A stretch of 64,000 nucleotides of DNA from Croceicoccus estronivorus (GTDB lineage Bacteria; Pseudomonadota; Alphaproteobacteria; Sphingomonadales; Sphingomonadaceae). The stretch spans positions 1-64,000 of the forward strand of contig NZ_JRQQ01000007.1 of assembly GCF_001625325.1 (NCBI RefSeq). Direction: 5' to 3'. The position numbers and the translations under genes were made by a program. The notes under the pieces are model-generated. The model did no database searches. It saw only the letters and a list, made by a program, of their open reading frames with translations, and was not told where the DNA came from. Position 1 is the first letter of the stretch; each line of letters starts with the position of its first letter. Below, one piece after another: positions 60,936 to 64,000 of this stretch.

Positions 60936-60977
60936 ATGCCCAGACCACGCAAACCGGTCAATCCATTCAGGTACTTC
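60936..60977 (+). pseudogene. IS6-family transposase N-terminus (14 codons)
   Basis: Reads MPRPRKPVNPFRYF and then breaks into unrelated sequence that overlaps the end of the FecA-type gene. The start is a near match to a common sphingomonad/rhizobial IS6-type transposase (pattern MPRPRKPANPFRYFNSSPEVIR). The upstream 125 bases, including GTTTCAAAGCAACTGCCCCG, may be the insertion sequence's left end. Short, so moderate confidence. Confidence 0.55.
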
Positions 60978-60999
60978 CACTACGTCACCCGAGGCCGTT

Positions 61000-63420
61000 T
61001 CAGAAGCTCATTGCGAGCGAAAGCATCGCCGTGCGGGGGCTGCCTCGTGTGAGGAAGCCGCGCGATGCCGATTGCCAGTAGGAATTGTCCGTCACATTCG
61101 TGACGTTGGCACGCAGCGTATATTGGCTGCTGGCAACGTCGAACCGGTAACGCATGCCGAGGTCAAGTCGTCCCCAGCTGTCAATGGGCCGCAGGTTTTC
61201 CGCATCGTAGAACTGTTTGCCAGTGTGGATGTACGTGGCATTCACCGCGAAGCCGGGCAGTAGGGCCGGCTCATATTCTCCGAAGAGGTTGAACTGCCAT
61301 TCGGGCATACCGATCGGGCGGTTGCCGTCGGTCAAACCATCTACGGTGCCCGTCTGCTTAGCTGCGGAATACAAGACCCCGCCGAGCAGAGTGAGTTCAT
61401 CCACGGGCTTGCCTGACAGCGTAAACTCAATGCCCTTGTTGATGATATCGCCGTCGACGACATACATATTCGTTGATGGCTTCACATATCCGAATGGCTG
61501 ATTGATCCGGAAGAAAGCCAGGCTGGCGTCCACCCATCCAAGTTCGACCTTTGAGCCGATCTCATATTGTGTGCTGACGAACGGCGCGAAAACGGTCCCG
61601 CTATTGTCTGCACCAGCCGGTGCGAAGAGACCGGGTGTCAGGCCCTGCGAGAAGCTGCCGTAAAGAGACCAGTTCGCCGTCGGTTTCACTACTAGTCCGG
61701 CGGCAAAAGTCGTCTTCGACTCGTCGTAATCGGTCAGTTGAGCGCCAGTGACGCGGTCGAAGTTCGCCATTTTTACATTCTGGCGGCGGACGCCGAGGGT
61801 CAGGCGGACGCGATCATCAAGCGCGGAAATTGTATCGGCAATAGCAAGGCCGCGCAGCTTGCGGTCAGTCGAATGGCGCATATCGTCGAACTGTGCAGCC
61901 ACCGCGTCGGTGAACATGGCATCGGGTCTGTCGATATAGACCGGATCATAGATGTTGTTCGCTATCGATGCGAGTACCTGAAAAGGAAGATTACCGAACC
62001 CCTTGATATAAAGGCTGGTCGCTGCGGCGACGAAGTTGTGGGTGAGTGGGCCGGTATCGAACGAAGATCGCAGCGCGATCTCACCGGTCTGATTCCTGGA
62101 CTCGCTTCCGAACAGGCTGAAGCGGGATGTGAAATCGCCATCCGATGAAGTGAGTGTTCCCAGCGTATAGCGATAGGTCTCGCGGAATGCGAGATAACCG
62201 TAGCGCGCAGACAGAGTGGTCTTGGGCAAAATTTCATAGCTGGCGCCCAGAACGGCGCTTGCCGTATGGTTCTTTGTCCGCGTCCACGGCTGGCCATAAT
62301 TGAGGGTTGAATCCGGTGCATCGGGAATGTCGAAGCCCCCTGCGGCGGTCAGGTGATGATCCTGTCCTTTGATCGTCTCGGACGAATAGAGCAGGTCGGC
62401 GGTGAGCTGCAAAGCGCCGGTCCGGTAGTCGAGTGCCAGGCTCGCTACGTCCGCACGGCGATTGGTATAGTCGAGCGGCAAATCGCCTGCATAATGTGCT
62501 GCATTCAAACGGATGCCTATCTGTTGTTCGCTACCGAGCCGCGCCCCCAGATCGACATTACCACCCCATTGTCCGTCGGACATATAGACGGCCGTTGCGT
62601 CCAGCGTTCGCTGAGGCTGCGCGCGCTTGGGGACGAGGTTGATCATACCGCCGATATTGCCGTACGGCGCGACGCCGTTGATTAGTGCGTTCGGCCCGCG
62701 AAAGATCTCCACCTTGGCGTAGGGCTCAACCGGGATCCTTCGCAATGGCAGCATGCCATACAATCCGTCGAAAGCGACTTCCGAGGCAAACAGCGGAAAT
62801 CCGCGCAGCACATATTGCTCGCTCTCGCTGCTGGCGGACAGGTTACTGCGGGCCGAAGGATCCACCGCAATCAGATCGGTCACGGTGCGTGCCTGCAGGG
62901 TGTCCATTGATTCCTCGGTGTAGGAGGTCATCGAAAATGGCGTGTCCTGCACCTTTTGCTCGCCGAAAAGCCCGCTTCGGGCATAGGGTGCTGTCAGACC
63001 GATCACCACGATCTCCTGCGGGATGCGCGCCGCAGCCTGCGGACGGTCGTTGAAAGCCAGTGTTCGGCCCGCCTGATCACGCCGGCGGGCGACTGGAGCC
63101 GCCTTACGAACCACAAATCCACCAGCCCCGTCCGGCCGGGCCTCAAGGCCGGTTCCGCTCAGAAGGCGATTGAGCGCCTCCTCGATCGTGTAGGTGCCGC
63201 TTAGCCGTGCGGTCTTTTTGCCCCGGACCAAAGCGCCGTCATAGGAAATTGCCACCCCTGCATTCCGTCCCAGCCGGTTGAGCGCTGACCCAAGGGAGCC
63301 GGCCGGAATGTCATAGGTCCGCTCGGCGGCCGACTGGGCCATCACTGGCGTTGCTATAACCGGTGACAGGCTGATCGCGAGCGCTGCTGCGGCGACTCCG
63401 GCCAATCTTGAACTTCGCAC
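61000..63420 (-). CDS. FecA-type TonB-dependent receptor with STN domain
   Basis: 806 residues from GTG. Signal peptide (VMAQS), then a secretin/TonB short N-terminal signalling domain (about 30-110: YDIPAGSLGSALNRLGRNAGVAISYDGALVRGKKTARLSGTYTIEEALNRLL). TonB box region EIVVIGLT, siderophore-type plug with YVLRGFPLF and KVEIFRGPNALINGVAPYG, and a barrel ending LSLAMSF. Downstream of fecR: an iron- or siderophore-responsive cell-surface signalling receptor. Ligand unknown; by type a ferric siderophore. Confidence 0.92.
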   Translation of the reverse strand: MRSSRLAGVAAAALAISLSPVIATPVMAQSAAERTYDIPAGSLGSALNRLGRNAGVAISYDGALVRGKKTARLSGTYTIEEALNRLLSGTGLEARPDGAGGFVVRKAAPVARRRDQAGRTLAFNDRPQAAARIPQEIVVIGLTAPYARSGLFGEQKVQDTPFSMTSYTEESMDTLQARTVTDLIAVDPSARSNLSASSESEQYVLRGFPLFASEVAFDGLYGMLPLRRIPVEPYAKVEIFRGPNALINGVAPYGNIGGMINLVPKRAQPQRTLDATAVYMSDGQWGGNVDLGARLGSEQQIGIRLNAAHYAGDLPLDYTNRRADVASLALDYRTGALQLTADLLYSSETIKGQDHHLTAAGGFDIPDAPDSTLNYGQPWTRTKNHTASAVLGASYEILPKTTLSARYGYLAFRETYRYTLGTLTSSDGDFTSRFSLFGSESRNQTGEIALRSSFDTGPLTHNFVAAATSLYIKGFGNLPFQVLASIANNIYDPVYIDRPDAMFTDAVAAQFDDMRHSTDRKLRGLAIADTISALDDRVRLTLGVRRQNVKMANFDRVTGAQLTDYDESKTTFAAGLVVKPTANWSLYGSFSQGLTPGLFAPAGADNSGTVFAPFVSTQYEIGSKVELGWVDASLAFFRINQPFGYVKPSTNMYVVDGDIINKGIEFTLSGKPVDELTLLGGVLYSAAKQTGTVDGLTDGNRPIGMPEWQFNLFGEYEPALLPGFAVNATYIHTGKQFYDAENLRPIDSWGRLDLGMRYRFDVASSQYTLRANVTNVTDNSYWQSASRGFLTRGSPRTAMLSLAMSF

Positions 63421-63501
63421 TGTCTAAACCCCTTTGTTGAGAACGTTTCATGAAGGGGACGGGTGAGATCGCCATCGGGACAGAGGCCCGCGAAAATAAA
63501 T

Positions 63502-64000
63502 TCAGCGCCGCCGCATGACAGGAGCGGCAGGATCGCTTTCGTCCAGTACGATCGGCAAAAGGCCGGTCAGATTAGCAACGGCCCGGTCCGGATCCCGCAA
63601 CGGGAACACGCCGGAAACCCGCAGGTCGGCCAGTGCACCCCGGTCAAAGGCGATGGGCGTACCGCGCCATTTATTGAGCTCATCAAGCACTTCTGTGAGT
63701 GGCCTGTCTTCTGCAGATAGCCAACCATCCGCCCAGGCACCGACTTCGCCTGGTTCCACATCCGCCAGTCGTTCGACCGTACGAGAAGTCATGCGCACGC
63801 TTTGCCCGGGCAAGAGAGTGAGGCAGGCAGCTCGATCTAGGCGCGGGCAGGTCCGAACCCGGGATACTGCAACGGTCACCACAGTGCCCCCCACATCCTT
63901 GCGCACAGTGTAGGCGGTCCCCAGAGCGGTTGCCGTGCCATCATCGGTTTGCACGACAAACGGATCATTGGGCCGCTTCGTCACACGCGCCAGAACCTCG
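63502..64000 (-). CDS. FecR-family anti-sigma protein (N-terminus outside window)
   Basis: The frame stays open to the window's right end; the visible 166 codons are the periplasmic part. FVVQTDDGTATALGTAYTVRK, GQSVRMTS, and the C-terminal ADGWLSAEDRPLTEVLDELNKWRGTPIAFDRGALADLRVSGVF match FecR with its DUF4974-like, STN-resembling end. The N-terminal DUF4880 and membrane span would lie beyond 64000, followed by a FecI-type sigma factor if the usual order holds. Eighty bases before the receptor gene. Confidence 0.9.
   Translation of the reverse strand, partial: EVLARVTKRPNDPFVVQTDDGTATALGTAYTVRKDVGGTVVTVAVSRVRTCPRLDRAACLTLLPGQSVRMTSRTVERLADVEPGEVGAWADGWLSAEDRPLTEVLDELNKWRGTPIAFDRGALADLRVSGVFPLRDPDRAVANLTGLLPIVLDESDPAAPVMRRR

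Noticed and set aside
22828-64000. Anti-phage defence or CRISPR system in the accessory region
   Set aside because: No regularly spaced repeats, Cas, restriction, toxin-antitoxin or reverse-transcriptase genes were seen; the region is metabolic, transport and metal resistance.

Overview
The window looks like chromosome of an alphaproteobacterium, most likely order Sphingomonadales. Supporting signs are a GcrA-type cell-cycle regulator, a DUF1476 (alphaproteobacterial ATPase zeta) gene, a very Ala/Lys/Glu-rich IF-2 N-terminus, the rimP-nusA-ylxR-infB-rbfA-truB-rpsO-pnp order, and an abundance of TonB-dependent receptors (four in 37 kb). The genus assignment is inference; no rRNA is present.

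About 0.1-22.7 kb is core genome. On the minus strand lie a Nudix hydrolase, a leuC/small membrane protein/leuD - DUF1476 - bolA - grxD block ending in a terminator, a small exported protein and sufE. On the plus strand lies the translation/RNA block from rimP to pnp, with an embedded PaaI-type thioesterase, an M50 protease and a small exported protein. Then, on the minus strand, come a betaine-lipid operon (btaA-btaB) with a convincing PHO box, a DUF1993 gene and gcrA. An ABC-2 permease and hspQ follow.

At 22,738-22,827 there is a tRNA-Ser(CGA). Directly behind it are a truncated P4-type integrase and the debris of two other mobile genes, marking the left edge of an accessory region that runs to the end of the window. 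It is organised as import-plus-metabolism modules, each with its own regulator. (a) 23.5-31.1 kb: MarR, two amidohydrolases, TonB-dependent receptor, SDR, VOC protein; partly AT-rich. (b) 31.2-32.9 kb: AraC/SDR divergent pair with a 16-bp-arm palindrome between them. (c) 33.2-39.2 kb: czcA-czcB-czcC heavy-metal efflux with a CzcI-like leader gene, next to a decayed tyrosine recombinase. (d) 39.6-41.7 kb: MFS pump and TetR with a perfect operator between them. (e) 41.8-49.5 kb: sulfotransferase-DUF1214 pair and a receptor/NTF2-like/PQQ-dehydrogenase operon. (f) 49.7-51.6 kb: two LysR regulators, tail to tail. (g) 51.8-60.8 kb: a tightly coupled operon of receptor, acyl-CoA ligase, thiolase-like protein, MFS carrier, FAD oxidase and CitE-like lyase, apparently a complete uptake and breakdown route for an unknown organic acid. 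(h) 61.0-64.0 kb: FecA-type receptor with STN domain and the C-terminal part of its FecR anti-sigma partner, cut by the window edge.

The most interesting items are the PHO-box-controlled betaine-lipid operon, the uncharacterised six-gene operon (g) with a thiolase-like protein that lacks the usual nucleophilic Cys, the receptor-PQQ-dehydrogenase operon (e), and mobile-gene remnants that are only visible when short or frameshifted reading frames are read.
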